Source: Undaria pinnatifida
Taxonomy: Eukaryota; Sar; Phaeophyceae; Laminariales; Alariaceae
Direction: 5' to 3'
NCBI GenBank assembly: GCA_012845835.1
Contig: JABAKD010000005.1
Span: forward strand, 6,948,655-7,012,654
Length of the DNA: 64,000 nucleotides
This document shows positions 20,143 through 31,439 of the stretch, piece after piece (the first letter of the stretch is position 1; each line of letters opens with the position of its first letter). Under the pieces are notes generated by a model. That model was not told where the DNA came from. It worked only from the letters and a program-made list of their open reading frames with translations, and made no database searches. The position numbers were made by a program, and so were the translations under genes.

Positions 20143-23100
20143 CTATCGGTCAAAGATAGCAAACGTTTCGATGTGGTCCGACCCCGGAAACAAGACGAAT
20201 CCTTCGCTGTGGCGAAGCGTCCAGCCCGCGCCTATCAGGCTCATTGCGTCTCGCTTCAGGGCGTCGAAGCCGCAGCTAACGTACACAACGCGTCTCAATG
20301 CCGCGGTGTTTATGTCATCCGGGTCTGTGAGAGCGTCAATCACTCCGGTGTCCAGACCCTGAATAAAAAATGGCGTGCGTCGTGCGTCAATCGGCACGAA
20401 AGCAGCGGAGAGAAGGGGGGGGGGGGCTGGGGTCAACAAGAGATATGCATCTCTTATGCAGACCGGGGGTAAAGAGAAGATACTAAACTATTCAATAGTA
20501 TCGTACAAAACGTGTGTCAGAGGCCTCTTGGACGGTTCTACTGTTTCAACAGCTTGGTAGAGCTTGCTTGACAAGGGGTTGGCCCCGCAGAAAGTTGACG
20601 AGTTTGGGTGCTTCGAGCCCTAATTAAAAGATTGTGGCCGATAAAAGCAACTACAACCAACCCATGGGGCTATTATTGATCGGTCAGCGCTGACTAGTCA
20701 TCAGAAATACCAATGGTAGGTTCCATCTAACGAATAGTTTGGCTTACCTTTCTTGGGGGGTCAACAATAAGCACCTCGCACCCCGCCGACTCGCCGTCTT
20801 CCATCGCGTCCTCGGCGCTCATAGCTTCGAAGGACACCCTCGACTGCAGCTTAGGCGGTAACGACCTCCTGTAAAACAAAAACAAATCGGTTCGACGCAG
20901 CCAGAGTTGTAGCAGCACGAAAAGTAGAGCTGTAAGTTGGCCGGATTTGCGGCTACTTATTAGTTAGCTGGCGAAGAAAGCCAACCAACTAGTTTTTGCC
21001 GTTCTTGATGGAAAACACGTTGCCAGCCGCACACGCACCGGTCAAACACAAAACCGCAGAAAGTTCGGAAATTGCGGACGCAACAAATTGTAGATATGGT
21101 ACATATGTAGGCGACTTACAGTGAGCTATGGTACAGATGTGGGCGACTTAGAGTAAGCCAACTCAACTCCCCAGCGAAAAGGCCATCGCTACACACACCG
21201 TATCACACCCGCTGAAAAGCACATTACAAAAACAATACGACGACCAGCTCAAAGCATTACCAAATTTCCATATGCTATTCATAGCAAGACGATATACAGC
21301 AGACTCTAAAAAGGCATGGGATTGCAAGTACATGGGATTGCAAATGCCTGGGATTGCAAATACATTGGGTAACCCCGGCAAATAGAGGGTGCTGTTGCCA
21401 AGAGAACACCGTCTGCCCGTGATGCGGCACGTACTAACAACACATCAACATAAAACTCCTGCTGTTCTCCCTCAACCCCTCAAACCACGCAAACAGTAAC
21501 AAAATGCAGGTCCCCGAATCACGCCCGTTCACTAATTACCTTGATCGCTCGAAGCTGCGCGGATTGAACGAATTGACATCGGAGCAGCGCACGAAGGCAG
21601 CCTTGGAAGCGCAGCTCAGTCCCAGTATCCCAACTCCGGCGTACAGCTCGCACACACCCGAGCCTTCGGGGACCCAGTCCACTACCGCTTCCACTATGCG
21701 CTCGAAGTGGTCCAGATTAGCTTGCCGGAACAGAGGCGGGCTGAAAAAAACGCGGAAGCAACAGGGAGTAGAGAGATGGCGTAAGAGGCCGATGGAGGGG
21801 AGATATAGAGGGGGGGGGGGGCGAGAGAGAGAAGACGCAGGGAGGCGAAAACAGAGAGAGTGGGTTAAGCGGTGTCGCGACGGTTCTTCAGAAATGGATA
21901 AATAAGCTCGATTGTTGCATAAGACATGACAACGCCATTATAAAAAACTGGTGTGGGTGTAGGACACACCCTGCCTAACATAAGAATTAGACTTTGGCCC
22001 AAAAACAACAATTTTTGAACGTGGTGTCACGTGCTGTGTGTCACGTTCAACACCGTCACCGAGAATTGAACCAAAGAACCAACCCCCTGTTTTTAGGGAG
22101 CAAGATCTTGACCCTGTTAGAACGGTATATTCTCCCCACACCGCTTCCAAGCAGATTGTCCCGAAAAACGTGGCTATAGCTCTAAAGGGGTTAACCAAGC
22201 ATCAACTCCTTCCTCGAGGTAACCCAGATAAGCCAGCCCTCCACACGGCCACCAGAACACACATCGCGCAACAGTATAGTGCCCGGTCGCCCCGATGGCG
22301 TATCAGGTTATCCTCGAGCCTGGTATATGTCAGTTTCGTATGTTCGAGTCCCTCCGAGTGCATACTCGTATATATTCGTCGGGACTTTTTCTTGTGCACA
22401 AATTGACTTGCGGAAAGCGCGAGAGCGTGAGTTAGAAACACTCGATGAAAAATCGACGAGCAGTGGGATTGCTGAACCCTATGCGCGATAAAAGCTGAAG
22501 GCAAGAACCGGGAGAAAGAAGGAACGACACCTGTGACCACGGCTTGTCCAGAAGCTGGAAAGTAGAAGCAAGAAAATAAAAAAACAGTCATGCGTGTTCT
22601 CTTCACAAGCCGTTTTTTCTACCCAAAGACATCAACACGCACAGTTTTTCTGATTCTGCACCCTAGAGACACGCTGGTGACACCAGCCCGGGCGTACATG
22701 TAAGACCGTTTGGTACGTCCATAGTGGTATGATCCAGTTTTTTTAGGACAGACTGTGAGACACATGTCCTGTACCAGGCATGATGTTATACCTGAAGAAG
22801 AATGGGATATTGTCCGACCCAATGACCTCCTTCAAATACTCCGGCCCTGAGCAGCGGTGCCAGCTGTGGGGGTCTCGACTGAATATGGCGTTTCCCGGCC
22901 CAGTTCTATTGCCGAAACGACCGCGACCAATCACACAGACAAGCGAACGGACAGGTAAGCAGACAGGCAAGCAGGCAGACATGCAAAGATTAAGCGCGTA
23001 AGCAAAACGGTTGAAACTGAGGGGGGCGTAGGTGTGTGGCTCGTGTGAGCTGAGGGCATTTCGATTGAATTAGGCGTTTCCCGGCCCAGTTCTAGTGCTG

Positions 23101-25765
23101 AAACAGCCGTGACCAATCAGACCCTGCAGGCAAGAAGGCAGTTAGGCAGACACGCAAGGGTCGGATGCGTCAGCAAGAAGGTTGAAACTGAGGGGAGGGC
23201 ATACTCCGTTGTTGCTTGCCTTAGTCTTTTGACCATTGACCACACATCCCTTTCGTGACGGAGCAATTAAAGCGAGGGGGGGGGGGAGTCGGAGGGGGTC
23301 GTACTCATTTGCTGCTTGCCTTGGTCACTTGACCATTGGCCACGCATCCCTTTCGAGATGGAGCACCGTTCCTACTCCTAATAGAAACACCTCCAACATT
23401 TGGGCGCTCATTACGCTCCTTCCATGTATTACATAGAAACTGTTTGCTTATCCTATCCCCGTCCTATTTCGCCGTCTGCGGTCACCATTTATCTCCCAGG
23501 ATAGCGATCGTTTTCTCGCTACTCTCTACTCTTTCATGTCACGTACGTCTAATTTCCTCATCTCCTCTAACGCATCCCGTTCCTCCTTGCATATTTCACA
23601 TTCTCCTACTATGTGAGTCCTACTCTATTGTTAAAGTGAGGGGGGGGGGGGGGGGGGTATATACGAATCTCTATCGGGTGGTTTTAACTAGGTCGCAGAT
23701 TTGGCTTCAGCCAACTCGAAAGGGGTCCCTACTTTTTGGCGCCATGTTAATTAGAAACTCGCATCAAAAGATGGAATCCCTGTCGCTAGGAGATTTCGTA
23801 GAGGCATGTTTGTAACTGTCGTCAATTTGTGTGTGTTGGTTATTTTCGGTCGCTGGTTGTAGCAGACACTTGGCAAGGAATCTCCTATTTTCCGGCGAGG
23901 TGTACATTAGAACCTCGCCACAACAAAAGTAGTTGCAGGCGGTGGCTTGCCTGAAGTTGGCCCATATGCTGTGGAAGAGATCCGGCTTGCTGGAGCGCAG
24001 GTCCTTCGCGAGGAGCTGCAGCTTCGGGGTGGCATCGCGGTAGCACTCCTCATTCCACACTAGCGCTAGCTGGGTTTTCCCGGACGACCTCTCCACCGCC
24101 ACCTTTTCAAGGCAATAAAAAGTGAAAAAGTGAACAAGAACAAGAACAGCAATATGAACAATAACAAAAACAACATTAAAACAACAGCAACGCCGACAAT
24201 AGCAGCAACAACGTCAACAACAACAACAGCAACAGCAACAACAACAACAACAACAACAGCGACGACGACGAATACAGCAGTACAAATTCGTTGATGGCGC
24301 GTAGGCGTCGCCTATCAGCAGCACATCACCCAACGACTTGTACATAGCAGATGCGAAATGCGAAACCCACAGCATTTTGATCACCTGCACGTAGCGCAGG
24401 TCTCCGTCCAGGTTTTCCTGTCGGAATCCAGTGACCCCGATCTGGTGTCGCAAACGGGAGTAGACGACATATACGTGGAAGTGTGGCGAGTTTAATCCTT
24501 TTCCTGTTTCATTTTTCTTGAAAAACATCGTCCAAAAACTTCGGCGCAGTTCTAAAGAGGACACGCTTCATTTTTACCCAACCGCAACAGGAAAAAACGA
24601 AAAAAGAAAGAAGAAAACGACAAGAGATGCAGGCCAATTGCTGGCACCTTTGGCCGGTGTCTACGCAAGGGCTCGTGGTAAGGACAGTGAGACGTGCCAC
24701 ACGCATATAGAACGGGGGCAATCATACCAACGCCGCATTATCGCACCGCCAGTGGCAAGAGATGGCAGCGGCGCAATAACATATGTCAGGAAACAACTCA
24801 TGTTTCACACCTTTCTCGCAGAAGCCTGGACGGCCTCCACCGCAGCGTTCACCGACGGGTGGTGCACCCGACACTCCGGTATACCCAGTACATCATGCGA
24901 GCCAAGCTTGAACAGCCCCAGCTCCACACCGCCCCACTTCGAGACCGGCCTCGTCGCCAGCTTGGCCACCGTTCGCCAGCCGTGGGGGTCGCAGCCATGG
25001 ATGACGTGGGGCTCGAAATCTCTGGCCGCCTTCGATCCCCCCCTAGCCCTCGCCCCGGAGGCGTGCAGGTTGTCCATGAAGGAGCTGCGGCGTTTGGTTT
25101 TGTTTTTGAAGGTAGATGGGGAGGGGGAAGCCGTCGTAACCGCCGTGAGATGATGAGCCACGCGAGATAACGAGGCACGCGAGACACATGGACATGCGAG
25201 ACAACGAGCGACCACGATGCATCAACATAGGCGATCCGAGCAGCAGACGTTTCCAGTTTAAAGTTCATACAGTTGTAGGTGGCACAATGATGGCAACACC
25301 TTCCCCCCTGCGCTTCCCTCTCTCCCTCCCTCCCTGCGCCCTGCCCCCCCCCCCCCCCTCCTCCCTGCCTCCGAGTATAGCGCTTGGGTCAAGCTCTTGT
25401 TGGGCTATTGTCGAGCTATTGGCAACCTGTTGTTGATTGTTGATGGGAATTCAGAATGAGATAAGAGTGGGACATAATATATTATCGCTCTTCTTCCCCC
25501 CCTATCCTCCTTCCTCCTTTTCGAAAACCCACCTCGAATCCACCATAATTGGCGTCTCATCAAACCGCCGGTCGAACTCGCAACCGGCACACACATTAAA
25601 GTGCTTGCACTTGAGCTCGTCACCCTCTTTCGGCAGCGATGTCTCTTTCCACGCCGCGTCGAGACCCACCGCCACGGCCCCCGCTGCCCCCCCCCTCCCC
25701 CGGCCAGCACCGCCTCCGCGCCCGCCTCCTCTGCCCCCCTTCCCGAGCTTGCCCCAGTTCATCAT
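20143..25765 (-). CDS. TrmA/RumA/Trm2-family RNA (uracil-5-)-methyltransferase, 8 exons
   Basis: Exons in transcript order: 25533-25765, 24811-25084, 24385-24441, 23951-24102, 22792-22905, 21540-21740, 20748-20868, 20143-20358; phases agree throughout (456 codons with stop). Family members use SAM to methylate C5 of a uridine in tRNA or rRNA. Visible motifs in order: iron-sulfur-type cysteines CKHFNVCAGC with FDETPI; GWRTVAKLA; GLFKLGSHDV; IPECRVHHPSVN; GNAIFSRD; SPPLFRQANLDHFERIV (the FxQxN motif); SAM loop ELYAGVGILGL; DPPRKG split across an intron; YVSCGF with the presumed catalytic Cys; and HIETFAIF with the presumed general-base Glu. The start is uncertain: ATG at 25765 opens the first exon, but an acceptor-like AAG just upstream allows a further 5' exon. 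A Gly/Arg-rich stretch precedes the cysteines. The fourth exon ends AG|GCAAGC, a GC-AG donor. Organelle or nuclear targeting cannot be judged. Confidence 0.85.
22283..22584 (+). mobile_element. tRNA-derived SINE (second subfamily), intronic copy
   Basis: B-box TGTTCGAGTCC, then CGAGTGCATACTCGTA, GCGAGAG.GTGAG, GGGA(T)TGCTGAA.CC, TGTGACCACGGCTTGTCCAGAAG and an A-rich end. It matches 62842-63150 on the other strand over ~300 bp. It lies in an intron of the methyltransferase gene, antisense to it. Confidence 0.75.
23065..23125 (-). repeat. Duplicate of the 5' edge of methyltransferase exon 22792-22905
   Basis: GGCGTTTCCCGGCCCAGTTCTA(T/G)TGC(C/T)GAAAC and GACCAATCA, spanning the exon's acceptor, occur both at ~22887-22935 and ~23073-23120. 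The duplicate lies upstream in transcript direction and keeps a TAG acceptor. Confidence 0.85.
23213..23640 (-). mobile_element. LINE 3'-end fragment (antisense copy in methyltransferase intron)
   Basis: On the minus strand this matches the 3' part of the element at 52.6-54.3 kb: THIVG-type coding end, GAGATGAGGAAATTAG, CTGGGAGATAAATGG, GAGCGCCCAAATGTTGGAG and AAAGGGATGCGTGGCCAATGG. The terminal segment (CATCCCTTTCG...GAGCA) occurs twice, at ~23240 and ~23345. Confidence 0.75.
24115..24275. repeat. (CAA/CAG)n microsatellite in methyltransferase intron
   Basis: AACAA and CAACAACAG units, ending in GACGACGACG, between exons 23951-24102 and 24385-24441. Confidence 0.9.
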
Positions 25766-26489
25766 CGCCACCTTATCCTTATTTTCCTCGTAGGCAGTCT
25801 CTTATTGGGGGATCGGGCGCCGCGAGGAAAGGGGTGTGTGCAATGTTTAGAGTGTCCAAGTGGAAGGGCAACGGTGAACGAAAAAAAAAAGGTGGACGGG
25901 ATGGGGGGACCAAATCGAAAACAGCCCTTGTTTTCCCCTTTCTACGGTCTCCTCTACTGCCGCAGCTGTTACTGCTGTTATTTTTACTGTTAATGCTGAT
26001 ATTGTTGGTACGAGGTATTGCAAGGCTCTTGTTTACCCCGATGTGTTAGCACGGGCTGAACGGCAATAGCAGCACCACCACCAGGAAGACGGCAGCAGTA
26101 CTACATACTACGATGGAAATGTAAACGGCATGTACTTGTCCTACAAAAAGCGGCAGGGTGCTGGCAACGCTTGATGTTTCATCCACATGTTCACGGCCCC
26201 TCTTTGCCTTGGAGTTAAGTATATACTCACATCTTCGCCAACCCCGTTTCGTTTGGGCAAAGCACAGCACACGCTGAAAAACGCAGGCACTGCTGTTCGC
26301 AGCAAATACTCGTGTACTTCCTTTGTAGCATATCATACGTAAACCACCTTATGGGGCGCAAGTTGTAGCCGGCGGCGTTGAAGATCGTGTACTTGGTATC
26401 GCAAGAAAGATAAAACGTAGGGGACTCTTCCAGAAAAAAAAGGGAAGAAAATGACAGGTAGAACTGTTTCACACCCCGGACAGATCAGT

Positions 26490-27255
26490 TCACCGTAGCT
26501 CGAGCTCACCGGTGTGCTATATAAGCTACATGAGCTGCACGTGTTTTCCCGGCTTGAGCTATAGGACGTAGCTCATCTGCACTTGTTTTCGAAGCTGAGC
26601 TATAGAAGATAGCTCATCTGCATATCTGCCCAGGGTGAGCTATAGGAGCTGCATGAGCTGCATGTATTTCCCTGGGATGGGCTAAAGAACGTAGCTCATC
26701 TGCACATGTTTTGAGCGCGTAAGGTATACATGATGGATGAGCTAGCTCATTAGCTAGAAATATCTGCTGGAGCAGAAGGTGGTGCGTTCGCGTATGTTGT
26801 TGGACACACAGGCTCGCTGAGCAAAAGGTGGGGCGCTTGGGTACGTATTTGGGTAGGCAATTGGCAAACAACCATCACACGACGTGTGGCATACCCAATA
26901 CCCCTGACAACTCAGCTCGCCCTAGCTCGAGCTAGCTCTTTTCGAGGGTAGCTCACTGGTGTGCAATATGAGCAGCATGCACTACACATTTTTTCTCGGT
27001 TTGAGCTACAGGACGTCGTAGCTCATTTGCATATGTTTTCACAGCTTGAGCTATAGAAGATAGCTCATATTCGTCTTTGTCCAGGGTGAGCTATAGGAGC
27101 TGCATGAGCTGCACATGTTTCACCGAAATGAGCTATCGCATAGCGAGCTGAATGAGCTACACACGTTTACCTAGGCTTGAGCTATAGGAGATAGCTCACG
27201 TGCACGTGTGTTGAAGGCTTGAGCTAACAACGACAGATGAGTTAGCTCATGAGCT
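26490..27255. repeat. AGCTC-motif minisatellite in two ~350-bp blocks
   Basis: Units such as (T)GAGCTATAGGA(C/G)(G)TAGCTCATCTGCA(C/T).TGTTTTC repeat through 26490-26760 and again in the same unit order at 26910-27255 (order: ggtgtgc, gagctataggacg, gatagctcat, cagggtgagctataggagctgcatgagctgca). A non-repetitive ~150-bp segment separates the blocks. Dense GAGCTC/AGCT palindromy. Confidence 0.85.
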
Positions 27256-27358
27256 GTTCGGGGTGTGACTTTTTTTTTACAACTATAAAAAACGTACCAA
27301 ATTCAGGAAGTAGTACCTTATACGCCCCCCCCCCCCGGCACACAGACGACACAACACG

Positions 27359-27886
27359 ATGGACTTGCCCTGCAGCACTCCCCCGCCCCGAAAACGCGGC
27401 GCCGACCTATGTTTGGGTCACCGTTACGCCATGGTGGTAGAGATCGCAATGGCCATTCCGCCAGGCAATTCGAGGGTACTTGCATATCTCAAGTCTAGGG
27501 TATGGGGGATGACCGCCAGCTCGATAGAGGAGTTGGTGAATACTTTTTTTTTTTTTTTTTTTATCCTCCGGCGGATGGGGGAAAATAAAGCTTTAGCTCA
27601 CCACACTTCCACGTATTTTCATACGCGTCGTGTGTCGAATACATTCTTCGAGCAGTACGCCGAGTACGACACCGACACGTTGGAGAAGGTGTGGCAAAGC
27701 CTATTCAAGGTTTACAACCAAACACTCCCCATTGGAGGGAGTGACGACGTCAGGGTAGAGCATACCGGAGTAACTGTGCGGCAGAGGGCGGGAACGTTGG
27801 AGAGGGACATAAAACACGATAAGAAAACGCTCCACAAGGCTTTGGAGTACCTAGCATCAGGCTGTAGCGATGGCGAGAACGACTAG
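27359..27886 (+). pseudogene. Tc1/mariner-like transposase remnant interrupted by a retroposon
   Basis: The 175-residue frame begins with a basic N-terminal piece (RKRGADLCLGHRYAMVVEIA) joined directly to what looks like a transposase C-terminus (SRVLAYLKSRVWG, SSIEELVNT, FFEQYAEYDTDTLEKVWQSL, VEHTGVTVRQRAG). The DDE core is missing, so it is an internally deleted copy. The A-tailed retroposon at 27544-27636 sits in the middle, flanked by GAATAC on both sides, and by chance keeps the frame open. Removing the insert and one GAATAC would restore VNTFFEQ. Family assignment rests on resemblance of the C-terminal motifs and is moderate. Confidence 0.5.
27544..27636 (-). mobile_element. Short A-tailed retroposon (SINE-like), copy 2, with target duplication
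   Basis: T-run 27544-27562 then the shared body CTCCGGCGGATGGGG...CGCGTCGTGTGTC. GAATAC at 27538-27543 and 27637-27642 forms a 6-bp direct target-site duplication. Inserted in the mariner-like frame. Confidence 0.85.
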
Positions 27887-27924
27887 TATATTACTCAGTA
27901 TTAAAATAAAAATACACTCCAGCT

Positions 27925-28075
27925 GTGAGATCGAAGATTTTGCCGAAACTCATATTTGCAAGCTGTGTGTGATACTCCGATCGCACGTATTACTGGGTGT
28001 GTGTCCTCATTAAGGATATAGGTCGGCGACTCCCCTTGGGACTAAAGTGTAGCTTGCACCAGGGTCAACAGGGTG
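27925..28075. repeat. Dispersed repeat, related to 7594-7745
   Basis: Same ordered blocks as at 7594-7745 (CTCATATTTGCAA, GTGTGTG, GGCGACTCCCCT, CACCAGGGTCAAC). Confidence 0.5.
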
Positions 28076-28085
28076 ATGTTAGTCA

Positions 28086-28445
28086 GGCTGTGCGCGGGAG
28101 CTATAAAACCGTTTTTTGAGGGGTACAAAATCTGACAGCTGTGGAAGGAAATGCATCAGTTTATCAAGTGTATCCTGTAAGTCGTATAACCGGTGAGGGG
28201 AGGGCGGAGTTTTTAAGGGCGTGGGGGGTTGGGTATGAACAAGAGGGAGCGGGGGGGGGGGGGGGGGCAAACGGGCGGGGCAACTCCATCTGTGCGCGGA
28301 ACCTATAAATCCTTCCAGGGAACAAATGTTACGGTTGTGGAAGGAATGCATCATGTTATCATGTAGTCGGAGTATATTCTATAAGTCGAACAACCAGTGA
28401 GGAGAAGGTGGAGTGTTCAAAGGGGTGGAGCGGAGGGGGGGGGGG
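28086..28445. repeat. Tandem duplication, two ~160-210-bp units
   Basis: GTGCGCGG.A.CTATAAA, TGTGGAAGGAA(A)TGCATCA, TTATCA.GT, TATAAGTCG.A(T/C)AACC(G/A)GTGAGG occur at ~28090-28200 and ~28293-28400. Each is followed by a G-rich tract. Confidence 0.8.
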
Positions 28446-28744
28446 GAGGGATTTCCGACAGCTTTATGTCGCATAGATGGTAGGGGTTTGCTATACGTGT
28501 GGTGCTAGGTCTAGGCGATGGTGCGGGTGGTGGGGAAGGAGGGGACGTTGGGGGGGGGACGAATTGGAGCTACAGCATGGATGGCTAGAAAGATAATGAG
28601 GTGATATCAACTGCGTGGTAGTGTTTATTACTCTGGCAGATTTAATTTTTAGGTGGGGCGTTTGAACAAGAGGGAACGGGGGGGATATATATATACATAT
28701 ATATATGATCATTCTTTTTGGGGGGGGATTCGGTCAAGAGTTTT

Positions 28745-29555
28745 TTTTCGTCTCGGCCTCAGGCCATTTCTGATACAGTCGGATATGTCAGTCGAAAACG
28801 GCCGTTTTCGACTGAAGCCCAAATCGAGCTTTCTTACACAGTCGAAAAAGGGCTTTTTCGACTCAACTTTTTTCGACTGAGTTTTCCGACTGGGGGATCC
28901 AGTCGAAAAACTCGACTTTTTCGACTGGATCTGTCAGTCGAAAAACTCGGTCGAACTTTTTTACACGTGTTTTTTTAACCCATCGCATCGCTCATCCCAC
29001 CACAAAACACACACCGACACGCCCACACACCCATACCAGGTACCACACAGCAGTATCATACAACAGCGCCGACGCTGCCTTGGCTATCACTGCTGTTGCT
29101 TCTCGCCGCAAGTCAGCGTGGCGCACTCCTAGCTCCGCTCGCCAGCAGCATGTATCACACGACAGCAGTAGCGCGCGTTATCGATGCCATTTTGCCAACA
29201 AGGGCCACGCCTGCTGTAGCTTTGGCGGCTCTCGGCTGAGTGCGACGCCACGAACGTAACTTTGGCAGCTTTCGGCTAAGCCCAACGCCACCAACCCACT
29301 TTGGCGAAGGTTCGTCGCGGGTGAAGCACGCGTTGCTCGCGAGAAACGCGCGAAGCACAGAGCTGCCAACCGAGTTTCGAGCGCCATACAGCAGTACTCC
29401 CTCACACCAACCGCCTGAAGGAAGAGCACAAAAACTTTACAATCGACTCGACTGGCGATAAGAAGAAGGACCAGAAGAATCAAGTCGAAAAAAACTCAAG
29501 TCGAAAAGGGCCGTTTTCGACTGGCGGAATCCGACTGTGAAAGAAACGGCCTCAG
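28745..29555. mobile_element. Non-autonomous TIR-like element with palindrome-rich ends
   Basis: The left end (~28755-28824: AGGCC.TTTCT, ACAGTCGGAT, CAGTCGAAAACGGCCGTTTTCGACT) matches, inverted, the right end (~29487-29555). Each end contains near-perfect palindromes such as TCGAAAACGGCCGTTTTCGA; several more TCGAAAA hairpins lie between 28840 and 28960. The interior has no recognised gene. Boundaries and target duplication not resolved. Confidence 0.6.
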
Positions 29556-29934
29556 TATGCGATTCTCGGAACTGGAATTCTCGGTCAAATAGCTTCGTTC
29601 GAGCGCCGTCTTCGGGGGGCGGCTCCAACGCCCCTTGCCTTGCCGTATCCGTTCCGCACCTCGACGTGAACGCGGATAGACGTTGAGCGAGACAAGCGAG
29701 AAGTGCGTTTTTTTTTTGTATTTTGGGCGGTATACGCCCGAGCTATTCTTGGATCTTGGCATATGTAGAGCTTGAACGAAAAAATAATGGACAACATTTC
29801 CAAATTGGCAACATTTCCAAATTGGCATCTAAATTTCTTCCAGACGATGCTTTTTTCATGGCCGCCTTCATGCGCTCGCCCTATCGTAGCTACTACTGCT
29901 GTGTGTCGTTTAATTTTCGGCTCCGTGGGTATAG

Positions 29935-30300
29935 TGCTATGTAACCAACGAAGGATGTGTCGTGAGTACGATTCCCACCGAGGTCATATTTGGTATTCAG
30001 GAGCGTGCGCTCTGGAGACATTATGAACGGTTATGATAGTTGTTAGTGTTCTCCTGAGTAATACTAACTGTAGTAGTACGTGGAGAGGGGATAGCTCCGG
30101 AGATCCCTCTTACAAAGTCGGTGAGAATTAATTAACGAGCTCAAAAACATATTTGGTTGGTTTTATGAGATAACTCAATGAGTTACTGAGTCACGTGACA
30201 GTGGGTAGTGCCATGTGTCGTGTTCGATTATCACCGACTTCATATTTGTCTTTTTCAAGCGTGCGCGCTGACGACACTATGAATGGTTATTTTGGTAGTT
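29935..30300. repeat. Two degenerate tRNA-like repeat copies
   Basis: ~29935-30050 and ~30185-30300 share (G)TAGTGC.ATGT, ACGATT.(C/T)CACCGA, TCATATTTG, AGCGTGCGC, GACA.TATGAA(C/T)GGTTAT. The ACGATTCCCACC core equals the B-box region of the SINE at 31011. Probably old SINE heads. Confidence 0.55.
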
Positions 30301-30739
30301 TAACGTATTATGTAGCACTACCCACTGAGCTACTGAGTCATTGAGTGATCAAGTAGCTCAGCGGGGGCAGTGCTGTAGGATTTCTCGGTCAAATCACTTT
30401 GTTCGAAGGGCGCTGTCCAACGCCTTCCTTATCCGTCCCCTATACCTGGTCGTGGACGCGTACTACGTACGGGAGGTAATAAACACATCCAAGAATCGCG
30501 GCGAAGATTATGGATTATGGATTCCTGGGCAGTTCTTTCTCCGAGAACGGGTCAATGCGTGGCGTACTAATCGATGGCACAACAGCAGTCTATGGTAGTA
30601 GTAATATGTATCTTCTTGACAACATGTCGTGTGCGCGAGCAATCGATGATACAGCACTAAATAGTCTGTAATAATAGTTGACGATATATACCTGGTACGC
30701 TGTTTTCAAATTCCGAGCTTCAAGAGCAGTAGTAGTAGT

Positions 30740-30885
30740 AGTTCTTGTTGTAGTTGTAGTTGTAGTTGTAGTTGTAGTTGTGGTTGTGGTTGTAGTTGTT
30801 TTGTTGTTGTTGTTGTTGTTGTTCTCACGTCAACTCGCATAATCAAGTCCGTGGTCACAGGACAGGCTCCATCAGCAAATAATGT
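30740..30885 (+). repeat. (GTT)n-linked dispersed repeat, copy 2
   Basis: (GTAGTT)/(GTT) microsatellite followed by CTCACGTCAACTCGCATAAT, CAAGTCCGTGG and TCACAGGACAGGCTCC, shared with 12440-12570 and inverted at 39590-39675. Confidence 0.75.
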
Positions 30886-31010
30886 TGACTGACACCACTG
30901 CACACGCAACACCTCTCTGGGTAACGCGGCGTCAACCATCGTAATATCATACAGTTGCGGGCAATGTAATCTCTATGCAAAAATCCTGTTTTGTTTTATT
31001 CAATTGTCAG

Positions 31011-31350
31011 CCGGTCGCCCGGGTGGTCTAGTGGTTTTACCCTCGAATACTACTAACGTTTGTTTGTCCTTGAGTACGATTCCCACCATGATTGAGATTT
31101 GACTTTATTTGCAAAAGTTCAAAAAAAAAAAAAGGATCAACTGCAGAGAGCGCCTAGCAGCGTGGGTAGGTACAATTCGACGCGAATCGACGAGGGAGGA
31201 AAATGCTGACTTCTCGAGATAAAAACGAAGGCACGTGCCGAAGTGGGGAGGGAGGAGGAGGGCCCGCTATGTGACCCCGGATCTGAGTTACTATTGGAAA
31301 GGAGCGCGAGAGTGGTGCGAGGATAATAAACGGGATGAAGAAAAAAAAAA
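31011..31350 (+). mobile_element. tRNA-derived SINE, full-length copy with A tail
   Basis: Head with A-box TGGTCTAGTGG (fits TRGYNNARNGG) and B-box-like GTACGATTCC, internal A-run (~31121-31133), body (GAGAGCGCCTAGCAGCGTGGG, TCGACGCGAATCGACGAGG, ACCCCGGATCTGAGTTACTA) and terminal A-run at ~31341-31350. Same family as 19630-19966. Confidence 0.8.
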
Positions 31351-31439
31351 TGGTGCAAAGGTATGTTATTACTACCACGCACAGCACCCCCATCCTTTTC
31401 CGGGATTTCTTTATTTGTATGCGTCAATTGTTCTAGTGA

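Noticed and set aside
24518..25153. 211-residue + strand frame
   Set aside because: Antisense to the methyltransferase exon 24811-25084, which has clear family motifs.
28780..28960. CRISPR-like array of TCGAAAA repeats
   Set aside because: Eukaryotic sequence, irregular spacing, palindromic units without uniform spacers; better explained as palindromic ends of a mobile element.
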